This document shows positions 19,697 to 29,836 of a stretch of 64,000 nt of DNA, one piece after another; within the stretch, counting starts at the first letter, position 1, and every line of letters starts with the position of its first letter. Below the pieces are notes generated by a model. It saw nothing but the letters and a program-made list of their open reading frames with translations, searched no databases and was not told the origin of the DNA. The position numbers and the translations under genes were made by a program. The stretch comes from an uncultured Pelagibacteraceae bacterium (GTDB lineage Bacteria; Pseudomonadota; Alphaproteobacteria; Pelagibacterales; Pelagibacteraceae): positions 1 to 64,000 of the forward strand of contig CACHFM010000005.1 in the NCBI GenBank assembly GCA_902579105.1, given 5' to 3'.

Positions 19697-21355
19697 ATGA
19701 AAGATGAACTATTATTTTGTCCACTAGGTGGATCTGGTGAAATAGGAATGAACATGAATCTATTTGGTTATGGTCAGCCAAGCGACCACAAGTGGATAAT
19801 GGTTGATATAGGCGTTACATTTGCTGATGATACTGTTCCAGGAGTCGATTTAATTTATCCAGATCCAAGTTTTATAGTTGAAAGAAAGGATAATTTATTA
19901 GGTATAGTTTTAACTCACGCTCATGAAGATCATATTGGAGCAATTGCACATTTATGGCCTAAATTAAAATGTAAAATATTTGCAACTCCATTTACAGCCT
20001 TACTTATAAAAGAAAAATTTAAAGAGAAACAAATTGATATAACTAAAGATTTACAAATTGTTGAACTGAATGGTAAAGTATTATTAGATCCATTTGAAAT
20101 CGAATACATAACACTTACACACTCAATATTAGAGCCTAATGGTTTAAGAATTAAAACTCCTGCAGGCACTGTCTTGCACACTGGTGACTGGAAAGTTGAT
20201 CCTAACCCATTGATTGGAGATAAAATTAATGAAAAAAGATTAAAAGAAATAGGTGAAGAAGGAGTTCTTGCTATGATTTGTGACTCAACAAATGTTTTTA
20301 GTGTTGGAAGATCAGGATCAGAATTAGATGTAAGAAAAAATTTATTAAATATTGTGTCTCGATTAAAAAAAAGAATTATCATTACCTCATTTGCCTCAAA
20401 CGTAGCTAGAATGGAATCTGCTTTTTATTGTGCTGAGAAAACTGGTCGTCAAATTTCATTAGTAGGAAGATCAATGCACCGAATTTATAAGGCAGCTAGA
20501 CAATGTGGATATTTAAAGAATACAATTGAGCCAATTGATCCAAGAGAATCTAAAAATTTTTCAAGAGAGAAAATAGTTTATCTATGCACAGGCAGTCAAG
20601 GTGAGCCAATGGGTGCAATGATGAGAATTTCAAACTATGTACATCCTGATGTTTTTATAGAGGAAGGTGATGCGGTAATATTTTCATCTAAAATTATTCC
20701 TGGTAATGAAAAAAAATTATATAAACTTCATAACCAATTGGTTAAAGAGGGAATAGAGGTAATTTCTGAAGACACTGAATTTGTACATGTTTCGGGCCAT
20801 CCTAACAGAGAAGATTTAAAGGATATGTATAACTGGGTTAAACCTAAGTGCGTAATTCCTGTTCATGGAGAACACAGACATATGATTGAGCACATTAATT
20901 TTGCAAAAGAAATGCAAGTACCTTATCCAGTTCAAGTAGAAAATGGCGATATTGTTAAGTTATATCCCGGAAAAAAACCAGCTGTTTATGATAAAGCACC
21001 AAGCGGAAGATTATATCTCGATGGAAATATAAGTGTAGATGAGGATGCACAATCTATAAAAGATAGAAAGAATTTAAGCGCAAATGGATATTTAGTTGTA
21101 ACAATAATGATTACACCTAAAGGCAATATTCATAGTAATCCAATATTATCATTTAAGGGTTTACCTGTTGATGAAAAAGATGAATTTATCTATGGTTTAG
21201 AAGAAGAAATCAAAAAAACAACCAGATCATTTAAAATTGGAAGTAAGCAGCAAGAAAAAAATTTGATTGATGCTCTTAAAATTGCTTGTAGAAAATTTTC
21301 AAAAGAAAAAACTGGAAAAAAACCTTTTACAAATATCAATTTAGTAAATATTTAA
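19697..21355 (+). CDS. rnj: ribonuclease J
   Basis: RNase J (552 residues) is a metallo-beta-lactamase/beta-CASP enzyme with endo- and 5'-exoribonuclease activity in RNA decay and maturation. The PLGGSGEIGMNMNLFGYG start is typical. The zinc motif HAHEDH is at 74-79, and HTGDWKVDPNP holds a further ligand. The beta-CASP region has ITSFASNVARMESA and LCTGSQGEPMGAMMRIS, followed by VHVSGHPNREDLKDMYN and PVHGEHRHM. The C-terminal region is the usual small domain. It starts one base after coaX. Confidence 0.94.
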   Translation: MKDELLFCPLGGSGEIGMNMNLFGYGQPSDHKWIMVDIGVTFADDTVPGVDLIYPDPSFIVERKDNLLGIVLTHAHEDHIGAIAHLWPKLKCKIFATPFTALLIKEKFKEKQIDITKDLQIVELNGKVLLDPFEIEYITLTHSILEPNGLRIKTPAGTVLHTGDWKVDPNPLIGDKINEKRLKEIGEEGVLAMICDSTNVFSVGRSGSELDVRKNLLNIVSRLKKRIIITSFASNVARMESAFYCAEKTGRQISLVGRSMHRIYKAARQCGYLKNTIEPIDPRESKNFSREKIVYLCTGSQGEPMGAMMRISNYVHPDVFIEEGDAVIFSSKIIPGNEKKLYKLHNQLVKEGIEVISEDTEFVHVSGHPNREDLKDMYNWVKPKCVIPVHGEHRHMIEHINFAKEMQVPYPVQVENGDIVKLYPGKKPAVYDKAPSGRLYLDGNISVDEDAQSIKDRKNLSANGYLVVTIMITPKGNIHSNPILSFKGLPVDEKDEFIYGLEEEIKKTTRSFKIGSKQQEKNLIDALKIACRKFSKEKTGKKPFTNINLVNI

Positions 21356-21392
21356 TTTGAATATTTAAATATAAGAAATATTATTAATTAAG

Positions 21393-22727
21393 ATGCTTAT
21401 ATCAAAATCATTTATACCAATTTTAAAAAATAATCCATCTGAAGCCAAAATTAAGTCTCATCAGTTAATGTTAAGAGTTGGAATGATAAAGCAAGCATCA
21501 GCAGGTATTTATTCTTGGTTACCTCTTGGATTTAAAGTAATGAAAAAAATTGAAAATATTGTTCGTCAAGAACAAGACAAAATTGGCGCACAAGAAATAT
21601 TAATGCCAACAATTCAATCAAGTGAAATATGGAAAGAAAGCGGTAGATATGATGATTATGGTGAAGAGATGCTTAGAATTAAAGATCGTCAAAATCGAGA
21701 AATGCTTTATGGACCAACTAATGAAGAACAAGTTACTGAAATTTTTAGATCATCAATAAAATCTTATAAATCATTACCTCAACTTTTATATCATATACAA
21801 TGGAAATTTAGAGATGAGATAAGACCTCGTTTTGGAATTATGAGAGGTAGAGAATTTTATATGAAAGATGCATATTCGTTTGATATAACTGATGATGACG
21901 CATTTTACTCATACAATAAATTTTTTTTATCTTATCTTAGAACGTTCAAAAGATTATCGTTAACAGCTATACCCATGGCAGCAGACACTGGACCAATAGG
22001 TGGAAATCTATCACATGAGTTTGTAATTCTTGCTGATACAGGTGAGAGTAAAATTTTTACAGATAAAAGAATTTTTGAATTAAATTGTGATAATACAAAA
22101 TTGGACAAATCATCACTAGAACAAATGAGAAAAATGTATGAGCAATATTATGCTGTAACTGATGAAAAATTTAATAAAGATGATTTTGAAAAAATTGTTA
22201 ATAAAGAAAATAGATTAATAACTAAAGGTATAGAAGTAGGGCATATTTTTTATTTTGGTGATAAATATTCAAAAGCAATGAATACGGCAGTTGATCTACC
22301 AGGTGGAAAAAAAGATTTTGTTAAAATGGGCTCTTATGGAATTGGAGTATCAAGATTAGTAGGAGCAATTATAGAGGCTAAATATGATGATAAGAATGAA
22401 ATCATGAAATGGCCATTGTCTGTTGCTCCTTATGATATAGGGATTATACCTATGATAAATAAAAACGATACGTCAGCATTAGAAAAAGCTAATAATATTT
22501 ACCTTCATTTAAAAAAAAATAATATTGATGCAATTATTGATGATACGGAAGAAAATTTTTCATCAAAAATAAAAAAAATGAATTTAATTGGCGTACCATA
22601 TCAAGTTATTATAGGAAAAAAAACTGAAGGAGATCTTTTAGAATTTAAAGAAATTGGTGGTGAAACTCAAAATTTATTTTTAGATAAAATCATAAAAATC
22701 ATAACAAAACAAAAAGCTTCAAATTGA
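21393..22727 (+). CDS. proS: prolyl-tRNA synthetase (form without the editing insertion)
   Basis: ProS (444 residues) is a class II aminoacyl-tRNA synthetase that charges tRNA-Pro. Motif 1 is in the GFKVMKKIENIVRQEQDKIG region, motif 2 in QWKFRDEIRPRFGIMRGREF, and motif 3 in GSYGIGVSRLVGAIIE. The anticodon-binding domain fills the last 100 residues. The protein is about 130 residues shorter than E. coli ProS because the editing insertion between motifs 2 and 3 is missing. That form is common in alphaproteobacteria, where separate trans-editing proteins exist. The stop overlaps the lolC start. Confidence 0.95.
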   Translation: MLISKSFIPILKNNPSEAKIKSHQLMLRVGMIKQASAGIYSWLPLGFKVMKKIENIVRQEQDKIGAQEILMPTIQSSEIWKESGRYDDYGEEMLRIKDRQNREMLYGPTNEEQVTEIFRSSIKSYKSLPQLLYHIQWKFRDEIRPRFGIMRGREFYMKDAYSFDITDDDAFYSYNKFFLSYLRTFKRLSLTAIPMAADTGPIGGNLSHEFVILADTGESKIFTDKRIFELNCDNTKLDKSSLEQMRKMYEQYYAVTDEKFNKDDFEKIVNKENRLITKGIEVGHIFYFGDKYSKAMNTAVDLPGGKKDFVKMGSYGIGVSRLVGAIIEAKYDDKNEIMKWPLSVAPYDIGIIPMINKNDTSALEKANNIYLHLKKNNIDAIIDDTEENFSSKIKKMNLIGVPYQVIIGKKTEGDLLEFKEIGGETQNLFLDKIIKIITKQKASN

Positions 22728-23959
22728 TTTCTACATTAGAAAAAGAAATTACTTTTAGATTTTTAAAAGCTAGAAAAAAAGACGGTTTTTTAAATATTAT
22801 TTCAATATTTTCATTTATAGGAATAAGTCTTGGCGTTGCAGTTTTAATAATTGTTATGTCAGTTATGAATGGTTTTAGAACAGAACTTATTAATAAAATT
22901 GTAGGTTTTAATTCGCATATAACCATTAAGTCATATGATGAAAAAGGCGTTGATCAAAGTAAATTAAATAATAAAAACTTAAAATTTATATCAGAGAGCA
23001 TTATATTTAGTAACTCAGGTGAAGCAATAATATTAAAAAATAATAAATCAAAAGGTATCGTTTTAAGAGGCTATAATAGCAATGATTTCTCTAATTTAAA
23101 AATTATAAACAATAACAAATTTAAAGGAAATAAATCTGAGCTAAATAAAAATTTTATTTCAATAGGAAACGAACTAAGTTTTGCTTTAGACCTAGAAATT
23201 GGAGATGAAATTACTTTAATGTCTCCTTCTGGTGTAGAAACGATAATTGGTAGTATGCCTAAACAAAAAACTTTTATAGTAACGTCAATTTTTAATAGTG
23301 GTCTAGCAGATTTTGACAATAGTATAGCATTAATTAATTTGGATACATTGGATGAGTTTTTTGGTTACAATATTTATGATAGAAATATAGAAATTTATTT
23401 AAAAAATCCTAATAATATTCAAACACAAAAACAAGTTGTTAAAAATATTTTTAATGAAGAGTTTGTTTATAGTTGGGCAGACATGAACAATTCGTTATTT
23501 TCTGCACTTAAAGTTGAACGTAATGTTATGTTTATAATATTGTCTCTAATAATTATAGTTGCAGCTTTTAATATTATTTCTGGTTTGACAATTTTAGTAA
23601 AAAATAAAACTAGAGATATTGCTATATTAAAATCTATAGGCGTTTTAAACAAATCAATTGTTAAAATCTTTTTTTTAATTGGTATCATAATTGGAACTTC
23701 AGCAACTATATTTGGAATTTTATTAGGTGTAACATTCTCAATTTACATAGAAAATTTTAGACAATTTTTGAGCTCTACATTTAATATAAGTTTATTTCCT
23801 GAAGAAATTTATTTTTTAAGTAAAATGCCTTCTGAGATAAATCCGAGTTCAATTTTATTAATATCAATTTGTTCAATAATAATAACAATTATTGTATCAA
23901 TATTCCCAGCTATTAAAGCTGCAAAATTAGATCCAATTAAAGCATTAAAATATGAATAA
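22724..23959 (+). CDS. lolC: lipoprotein-releasing ABC transporter permease, LolC/LolE type
   Basis: This is the inner-membrane subunit of the Lol system, which extracts mature lipoproteins from the inner membrane and passes them to LolA. The 411 residues show the MacB/FtsX-like layout: one N-terminal membrane helix (IISIFSFIGISLGVAVLIIV followed by MSVMNGFR), a large periplasmic domain (about 45-265), then three helices and the C-terminal PAIKAAKLDPIKALKYE. The start is a TTG at 22724 overlapping the proS stop; the protein aligns with LolC from there and no ATG lies nearby. With one permease gene here, it probably works as a homodimer. Confidence 0.93.
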   Translation: MISTLEKEITFRFLKARKKDGFLNIISIFSFIGISLGVAVLIIVMSVMNGFRTELINKIVGFNSHITIKSYDEKGVDQSKLNNKNLKFISESIIFSNSGEAIILKNNKSKGIVLRGYNSNDFSNLKIINNNKFKGNKSELNKNFISIGNELSFALDLEIGDEITLMSPSGVETIIGSMPKQKTFIVTSIFNSGLADFDNSIALINLDTLDEFFGYNIYDRNIEIYLKNPNNIQTQKQVVKNIFNEEFVYSWADMNNSLFSALKVERNVMFIILSLIIIVAAFNIISGLTILVKNKTRDIAILKSIGVLNKSIVKIFFLIGIIIGTSATIFGILLGVTFSIYIENFRQFLSSTFNISLFPEEIYFLSKMPSEINPSSILLISICSIIITIIVSIFPAIKAAKLDPIKALKYE

Positions 23960-24629
23960 TTTTCTTCAACTAAAAAATATTTCAAAAAGTTTTAAAACTG
24001 AAAAAAAAATTAAAGTTTTAAAGAATTTATCTTATAATTTTAGTAAAGGAAAAATTTATTCATTAATGGGTCCTTCGGGTTCAGGCAAATCTACATTGTT
24101 AAACTTAATTTCTTTAATTGATAGACCTACCATTGGAAACATAAAGTTTAACAATACCACAATTAATTTTAATCAAAATAAGATCAATGATATTTTTAGA
24201 GCTAAAAATATAGGAATTATTTATCAGGAAAATAATCTACTTCCGGACTTTACAGCTTTAGAAAATGTATATTTGGCAAATTTATCAATTAATAATAATA
24301 AAGATTTAGCGTTATCAAAGGCAGAAAATTTATTAAAAAAAGTAGGTTTATCAAATCGATTAGATCATTTCCCTTCCCAATTATCTGGTGGCGAGTGTCA
24401 AAGAGTAGCCATTTCAAGAGCTATAATTAATGATCCAGAAATCATTCTTGCCGATGAACCAACAGGAAGTTTAGATTTTAATACAGCAAAAGATATTTTT
24501 GAAATTTTAAACAATCAAAAACAATCAAATAGGTTAATAATTTTTGCAACCCATAATAGATATTTTGCTAATAAAGCAGATTATCTTTTGGAGATGATAG
24601 ATGGTAGTATAAAACCTACTTATGTCTGA
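23952..24629 (+). CDS. lolD: lipoprotein-releasing ABC transporter ATPase
   Basis: LolD (225 residues) is the ATPase that powers lipoprotein release. Walker A GPSGSGKSTLLN, the Q-loop IYQENNLLPDFTALENV, the signature LSGGECQRVAISRA, and Walker B EIILADEPTGSLD are all present. The H-loop follows as FATHN. The gene overlaps lolC by eight bases and dnaE by eight bases, the standard alphaproteobacterial order proS-lolC-lolD-dnaE. Confidence 0.95.
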   Translation: MNNFLQLKNISKSFKTEKKIKVLKNLSYNFSKGKIYSLMGPSGSGKSTLLNLISLIDRPTIGNIKFNNTTINFNQNKINDIFRAKNIGIIYQENNLLPDFTALENVYLANLSINNNKDLALSKAENLLKKVGLSNRLDHFPSQLSGGECQRVAISRAIINDPEIILADEPTGSLDFNTAKDIFEILNNQKQSNRLIIFATHNRYFANKADYLLEMIDGSIKPTYV

Positions 24630-27600
24630 GTCTTCAATTCAAAACTTTAATCATTTAAAAATACATTCACAATACTCTATTTGCGAAGGTGCAATTAAAA
24701 TTGAGGATTTACAGAATATTTCAAAATCAAATAAAATTAAATCTTTAGCATTATGTGATACCACTAATCTGTGTGGAGCTCTTGAGTTTGCAGAAAAGAT
24801 TTCAAAAGTTGGAACTCAACCAATTATAGGAACTCAAATTAATTTTAAATATGGAGATACTATTGGTTTACTTCCTTTATTTTCTTTAAATGAGGAAGGT
24901 TATAAAAGAATTATTAAATTATCTTCGTTATCTTATATTGATAATGATGGAATGTCAGATCCATATATTGAGTTTGATGATTTATTAAATGACACTAAAG
25001 GCGTTTCTATATTTTCAGGAACTTTTTTAGGATTATTTGGAAAATTATTTGATAAAGGCCAATTTAACGAAATAAATAATCTATATATAAAACTTAAATC
25101 CAGTTTTAGTGATCGTTTTTATTTAGAAATACAGCGTCATAATGATCAGAATGAATCAGATTTTGAAAAATTTAATTTAAAAAAATCTTTTGAATTACAA
25201 ATACCGTTAATTGCTACAAACGAAGTTTTTTATTTAAATAAGGATATGCATGAAGCTCATGATGCTTTGATTTGTATTGGCAATAAAACTTACATCAATG
25301 ATAAAGACAGAGTAAGATTTAGTGACCAGCATTATCTAAAAACTAACTCAGAAATGTCACAATTATTTTCTGATTTACCTGAAGCTTTAGAGAATAATTA
25401 TAATTTTCCTTTAAGATGTAATTTTAGACCTTTATTTTCAAATCCAATTTTGCCAAATATTAGTTCTGAAAAAGGTGGAAATGCTGATGATATATTAAAA
25501 GAAGATTCATTAGCTGGTTTACAAAATAAGTTTAAACAAGTTTTTGGAATTGAGGATAATGATCTTAAAAATAATAAATCTTATATTGATTACAAAAATA
25601 GACTGAATCACGAACTATCAATTATTATTGAAATGAAATACTCTAGTTATTTTCTTATTGTATCTGATTATATTAAGTGGGCAAAAAATAATGATATTCC
25701 CGTTGGTCCAGGAAGAGGGTCTGGAGCAGGATCTTTAGTTGCATGGTGTCTTTCAATTACTGATATAGATCCAATTAAATTTAATTTAATTTTTGAAAGA
25801 TTTTTAAATCCTGATCGTATTTCAATGCCTGACTTTGATATCGACTTTTGTGAACAAAAAAGAGATCTTGTATTCGAATATTTAACACAAAAATATAAAG
25901 ATAGTGTTGCTCATATAATAACTTTTGGAAAGTTAAAAGCCAGAATGGTTATTAGGGATGTTGGAAGAGTTTTAGGTTTGCCATATGGTTTTGTAGATAG
26001 TATTTCAAAGATGATCCCATTCGATCCATCAAGACCTCAAAATTTGACTGAATGTATTTCTGGAGAACCAAGACTACAAAAACTAATTAAAGATGATCCT
26101 AGGGTTAAAAAATTAACCGATCTTTCTTTGAAATTAGAAGGTTTAAATAGAAATGTTGCAACTCATGCTGCAGGTGTTGTAATAGCTGATAAAAAACTTA
26201 CTGAGGTAGTTCCTTTATATAAAGATGCCTCAGCAGATTTACTTTTACCATCTACTCAATTTGATATGTATTCAGCAGAAAATGCAGGATTAATTAAATT
26301 TGATTTTTTAGGCTTAAAGACTCTTACAGTAATCAGCAACACTCAAAAATTAATAAAAAAAGTTAATAATGACTTTGAAATAGAAAAAATTAATTATGAG
26401 GATCAAAAAGTTTTTGATCTTTTATCAACAGGTAAAACAGTTGGTCTATTTCAAATTGAAAGTACAGGAATGAGAGAAGCTTTGATGCAGATGAAACCAA
26501 ATCATATTGAAGATATAATAGCACTTGTTGCACTTTATAGACCCGGTCCGATGAGCAACATACCAATATATAATGACTGTAAACATGGCAAACAAACTCC
26601 TGATTATCTTCATCCACTACTAGAGGATATTCTTAAACCTACATATGGTGTCATTATTTATCAAGAACAAGTAATGCAAATAGCACAAAAATTATCTGGA
26701 TTTACAGCTGGTCAAGCAGATCTTTTAAGAAGAGCAATGGGTAAAAAGAAAAGGGCAGAATTAGAAAAACAAAAACAAGGTTTTATTAATGGTGCATTGA
26801 AAAATGGTATAGCTAAGGATGTTGCTGCAGGAATTTTCTTAAAAATTGAACCTTTTGCTGAATATGGTTTTAACAAAAGTCATGCTGCAGCATATGCAAT
26901 AATTTCATATCAAACTGCCTTCTTAAAAACTTATTATCCAAATGAATTTATAGCTGCTTCAATGTCAATGGATATTTCAAATCAAAATAAATTAAGTGAG
27001 TTTTATGAAGAATTACTTAGATTAAATACAGATGTTGTTAGACCAGATATAAATGAGTGTTTTGAGGATTTTAAAACTTATAATAATAAATTTTATTATG
27101 CACTTGGAGGCATTAAAGCTGTAGGATATGAAGCTATTTCCAATATTGTAAAAGAAAGATTACAAAATGGAAAATTTCAATCAATTAATGATTTTTTAAA
27201 CAGGGTTAATCCCAAAGATATCAACAAACTACAACTAGAGGGATTAGTTAAGGCAGGTGCTTTTGATAGTTTAAATTCTAATAGAAAAGCATTGTTTGAA
27301 TCAATTCCAAATTTGATTTTAAAAAATAAAAATATCTATGAAAACAAAGTTAATAATCAAAAAGATTTATTCACAGAAGAACAAGAATATCATAATAATA
27401 TTGTTAATGATATACAAGATTGGAAATTTGAAGAAAGATTATCAAAAGAATTTGAAGCAGTAGGTTTTTTTATTTCAGATCATCCATTAAATCAATTTAC
27501 AGAAATTTTTAATGATTATAAAATTATAGATTATTTAAATTTTAATAATAATAAAATTAAAGAATCAAATGTTGCAGCAACACTATTAAAAATACAAGAG

Positions 27601-28035
27601 AGAAAAACAGCAAAAGGAAATTCTTATGCTGTATTAAAATTAACTGATTTAAGTAGTGTTTATGAATTATTTATATTTTCAGACATTTTAGAAAATAATA
27701 GAGAGATTCTTAAAGAAGGTAATTCGTTAATTTTAACTTTAATTAAAAATATATCAAATGATGATAATAGATTTAAAAGAGTGAATGTTCAAAAAGTTGC
27801 TTCTTTAAAAGATTTGTTTAATAGTCCAATAAGTGAAGCTTCATTTGATGTAAAGTCTAATACACAAATTGAAGAAATTTCAAAAATTTTAAAAAATGAA
27901 GGTAAAACTAAGATAAATATAAATCTAATTACAAAAGATAAAAATCTAAAATTTAAACTTAAAAAACCAAGAAATTTAGATAGAAAGTCACTTAATTTAT
28001 TAAGAAAAAGAGAAATTTTTACTTCTATTGCTTAA
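24622..28035 (+). CDS. dnaE: DNA polymerase III alpha subunit
   Basis: DnaE (1137 residues) is the replicative polymerase subunit. The N-terminal PHP domain starts LKIHSQYSICEGAIKIEDL. The palm has GPGRGSGAGSLVAWCLSITD and the catalytic Asp pair in MPDFDIDFCEQKRDLVFEYL. GLFQIESTGMREALMQMKP and VALYRPGPMSNIP are also diagnostic. The helix-hairpin-helix and OB-fold parts (GNSYAVLKLTDLSSVYELFI) follow, with a short tau-binding tail. Length is slightly below the E. coli protein. The gene ends the run and is followed by a 129-base spacer holding the rpsB leader. Confidence 0.96.
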   Translation: MSESSIQNFNHLKIHSQYSICEGAIKIEDLQNISKSNKIKSLALCDTTNLCGALEFAEKISKVGTQPIIGTQINFKYGDTIGLLPLFSLNEEGYKRIIKLSSLSYIDNDGMSDPYIEFDDLLNDTKGVSIFSGTFLGLFGKLFDKGQFNEINNLYIKLKSSFSDRFYLEIQRHNDQNESDFEKFNLKKSFELQIPLIATNEVFYLNKDMHEAHDALICIGNKTYINDKDRVRFSDQHYLKTNSEMSQLFSDLPEALENNYNFPLRCNFRPLFSNPILPNISSEKGGNADDILKEDSLAGLQNKFKQVFGIEDNDLKNNKSYIDYKNRLNHELSIIIEMKYSSYFLIVSDYIKWAKNNDIPVGPGRGSGAGSLVAWCLSITDIDPIKFNLIFERFLNPDRISMPDFDIDFCEQKRDLVFEYLTQKYKDSVAHIITFGKLKARMVIRDVGRVLGLPYGFVDSISKMIPFDPSRPQNLTECISGEPRLQKLIKDDPRVKKLTDLSLKLEGLNRNVATHAAGVVIADKKLTEVVPLYKDASADLLLPSTQFDMYSAENAGLIKFDFLGLKTLTVISNTQKLIKKVNNDFEIEKINYEDQKVFDLLSTGKTVGLFQIESTGMREALMQMKPNHIEDIIALVALYRPGPMSNIPIYNDCKHGKQTPDYLHPLLEDILKPTYGVIIYQEQVMQIAQKLSGFTAGQADLLRRAMGKKKRAELEKQKQGFINGALKNGIAKDVAAGIFLKIEPFAEYGFNKSHAAAYAIISYQTAFLKTYYPNEFIAASMSMDISNQNKLSEFYEELLRLNTDVVRPDINECFEDFKTYNNKFYYALGGIKAVGYEAISNIVKERLQNGKFQSINDFLNRVNPKDINKLQLEGLVKAGAFDSLNSNRKALFESIPNLILKNKNIYENKVNNQKDLFTEEQEYHNNIVNDIQDWKFEERLSKEFEAVGFFISDHPLNQFTEIFNDYKIIDYLNFNNNKIKESNVAATLLKIQERKTAKGNSYAVLKLTDLSSVYELFIFSDILENNREILKEGNSLILTLIKNISNDDNRFKRVNVQKVASLKDLFNSPISEASFDVKSNTQIEEISKILKNEGKTKININLITKDKNLKFKLKKPRNLDRKSLNLLRKREIFTSIA

Positions 28036-28042
28036 TTATATC

Positions 28043-28073
28043 TTGTTAAATTGCTAAAATATTAGTACATAAT
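28043..28073 (+). promoter_or_regulatory. possible promoter for rpsB
   Basis: A TTGTTA hexamer at 28043-28048 and CATAAT at 28068-28073 are spaced by 19 bases, slightly long for a sigma-70 promoter. Transcription would start near 28080, just before the structured leader. Seen by eye only; the region is AT-rich, so chance matches are likely. Confidence 0.3.
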
Positions 28074-28089
28074 TCGTAAATTAAATTAA

Positions 28090-28164
28090 CACGCACACAG
28101 TTGTTGGTTTTATACCTCCGGTCCTTAATTGGAAATTACTGTGGTGGCTTAACCGGGAATAAAT
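28090..28164 (+). promoter_or_regulatory. structured rpsB mRNA leader (S2 leader motif)
   Basis: This is a GC-richer island in an AT-rich spacer directly before rpsB. CACAGT at 28096-28101 can pair with ACTGTG at 28138-28143 (six perfect pairs). CCGGT at 28118-28122 can pair with ACCGG at 28152-28156. The two pairings cross, which makes a pseudoknot. The second pairing covers the CGGGA patch at 28154-28158 that is the only ribosome-binding-site-like sequence before the ATG. A cis-regulatory RNA before ribosomal protein S2 has been described in Pelagibacter, and this fits it. Autogenous control by S2 is the likely role. Confidence 0.7.
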
Positions 28165-28983
28165 ATGAAAATACCTAACTTAACAATACAACAATTATTA
28201 GAAGCAGGAGTACATCTAGGTCATAAAACTTTAAGATGGAATCCAAAAATGAAAAAATATATTTTTGGAAAAAGAGATGCTATTCACATTATAGATTTAA
28301 CCCAAACACTTGAGCTTACAAAATTAGCTCTAGAACAAGTTTATAATACAATAGCAAATAATGGAAAAATTTTATTTGTATCTACAAAAAAACAAGCCTC
28401 CGAAGCAATAGCAGAAGTAGCAAAGGAAACAGATCAATATTTTGTAAATTATAGATGGTTAGGTGGAATGCTAACTAACTGGGGTACAATTTCTAATTCA
28501 ATTAAAAAATTGAAAAAATTAGAAGTCGATTTGGTATCTGAAAATAGAGGATTTACCAAAAAAGAACTTTTAAAAATGAGTGTTAAAAAAGATAAACTTC
28601 AAAGATCATTGGGAGGGATTGCAGAAATGAAAAAAATTCCTGATTTAGTATTTATAATAGATACAAATTATGAGTCTCTAGCAATTGCTGAGTCAGCAAA
28701 ACTCAGAATTCCAATAATAGCAATTTTAGACAGTAATTCTAACCCTGATAATATTGATTTTCCTATACCAGGTAATGATGATGCAAGAAGAGCAATAGAT
28801 CTTTATTGCAACTTAATTAAAGAAACAATTATCAATGCAAAAGGTTCTTTGTCTGAAGCAGAAAAAAAAAAAATTACTGTAAAAGAAAATAATGAAAAAG
28901 ATAAATCTAAAACAATTCAAGAATTAGATAGAGAAAAATTAGAAAAAAAATTCTCAAAAGAAAAAAAAGAAAAATTAAATTAG
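28165..28983 (+). CDS. rpsB: 30S ribosomal protein S2
   Basis: S2 (272 residues) is a small-subunit protein on the 30S back near S1. The start [20 protein letters not shown] and the following [15 protein letters not shown] are diagnostic, as are [19 protein letters not shown] and [20 protein letters not shown]. The last 35 residues are a Lys/Glu-rich extension without clear structure, a feature common in this clade. The gene is preceded by a leader able to form a pseudoknot over its ribosome-binding site. tsf starts one base after the stop. Confidence 0.97.
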   Translation: MKIPNLTIQQLLEAGVHLGHKTLRWNPKMKKYIFGKRDAIHIIDLTQTLELTKLALEQVYNTIANNGKILFVSTKKQASEAIAEVAKETDQYFVNYRWLGGMLTNWGTISNSIKKLKKLEVDLVSENRGFTKKELLKMSVKKDKLQRSLGGIAEMKKIPDLVFIIDTNYESLAIAESAKLRIPIIAILDSNSNPDNIDFPIPGNDDARRAIDLYCNLIKETIINAKGSLSEAEKKKITVKENNEKDKSKTIQELDREKLEKKFSKEKKEKLN

Positions 28984-28984
28984 T

Positions 28985-29836
28985 ATGAATGACATTGATA
29001 AAGTAAAGAAATTGAGAGAAGCTACTGGAGCTGGTTTTAAAGATTGTAACCTAGCAGTAAAAGAATCTGGCGGTGATTTAGATAAAGCTATTGAAATATT
29101 AAGAGTTAAAGGCATTTCAAAAGCATCAAAAAAAATGACTAGAGATGCTAAAGAAGGAGTGATTGCGTTAAGTGGTGATGAAAATAAAACTTCAGTAATT
29201 GAAGTTAATTGTGAAACAGATTTTGTTGCAAAAAACGAAGATTTCACAAATTTTGTTAAGGAATTAAGCGAATTAAATAATCAAAAAAATTCTAATATTG
29301 ATGAATTAAAAAATTCTAAAATGAAAAATGGCGAAACTGTTGAGGATAATATTGTAGCTTTGATCGCCAAAATTGGAGAAAAAATAACAATTGGTAAAGC
29401 AAAGACAATAAATAATTCAGGTACAATAAATAATCATTATCTACACACAGTTATAAAAGATAATATTGCAAAATTAGCTGTTGTAGTATCTTTGGAAACA
29501 AAAGATAATTCTGATGTAATTAAAAATTTTGGAAAACAACTTTCTATGCATATAGCTGCATCCAATCCTTTGGCATTAGAATCTAATTTAATCGATCAGT
29601 CAGTAATTGATAAAGAACAAGAACTTGTTAATGAAGAATTAAAAAATTCCGGAAAACCTGAAGATATTGCAAAAAAGATTAGCTTAGGTAAAATGAGTAA
29701 GTTTAAAGAGGAAAATGCTCTATTATCACAAGCATGGGTAATGGAACCAAAAAAGAAAGTTAAAGATATTATAAAAGAACTTTCAATTGCTGATTTAAAA
29801 ATTAAAGAGTTTTTTAGATTAAAGATTGGAGAATAA
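28985..29836 (+). CDS. tsf: translation elongation factor Ts
   Basis: EF-Ts (283 residues) is the nucleotide exchange factor for EF-Tu. The N-terminal domain [20 protein letters not shown] and the next motif [20 protein letters not shown] are complete. The core contains [17 protein letters not shown] with the residues that displace magnesium in EF-Tu. [10 protein letters not shown] and the C-terminal [17 protein letters not shown] complete the fold. frr follows directly with no gap, although pyrH usually sits between tsf and frr. Confidence 0.97.
   Translation: MNDIDKVKKLREATGAGFKDCNLAVKESGGDLDKAIEILRVKGISKASKKMTRDAKEGVIALSGDENKTSVIEVNCETDFVAKNEDFTNFVKELSELNNQKNSNIDELKNSKMKNGETVEDNIVALIAKIGEKITIGKAKTINNSGTINNHYLHTVIKDNIAKLAVVVSLETKDNSDVIKNFGKQLSMHIAASNPLALESNLIDQSVIDKEQELVNEELKNSGKPEDIAKKISLGKMSKFKEENALLSQAWVMEPKKKVKDIIKELSIADLKIKEFFRLKIGE

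Noticed and set aside
19930..20382. Minus-strand open frame of 150 codons opposite the RNase J gene
   Set aside because: Antisense to conserved metallo-beta-lactamase motifs; no start context and no recognisable domain.
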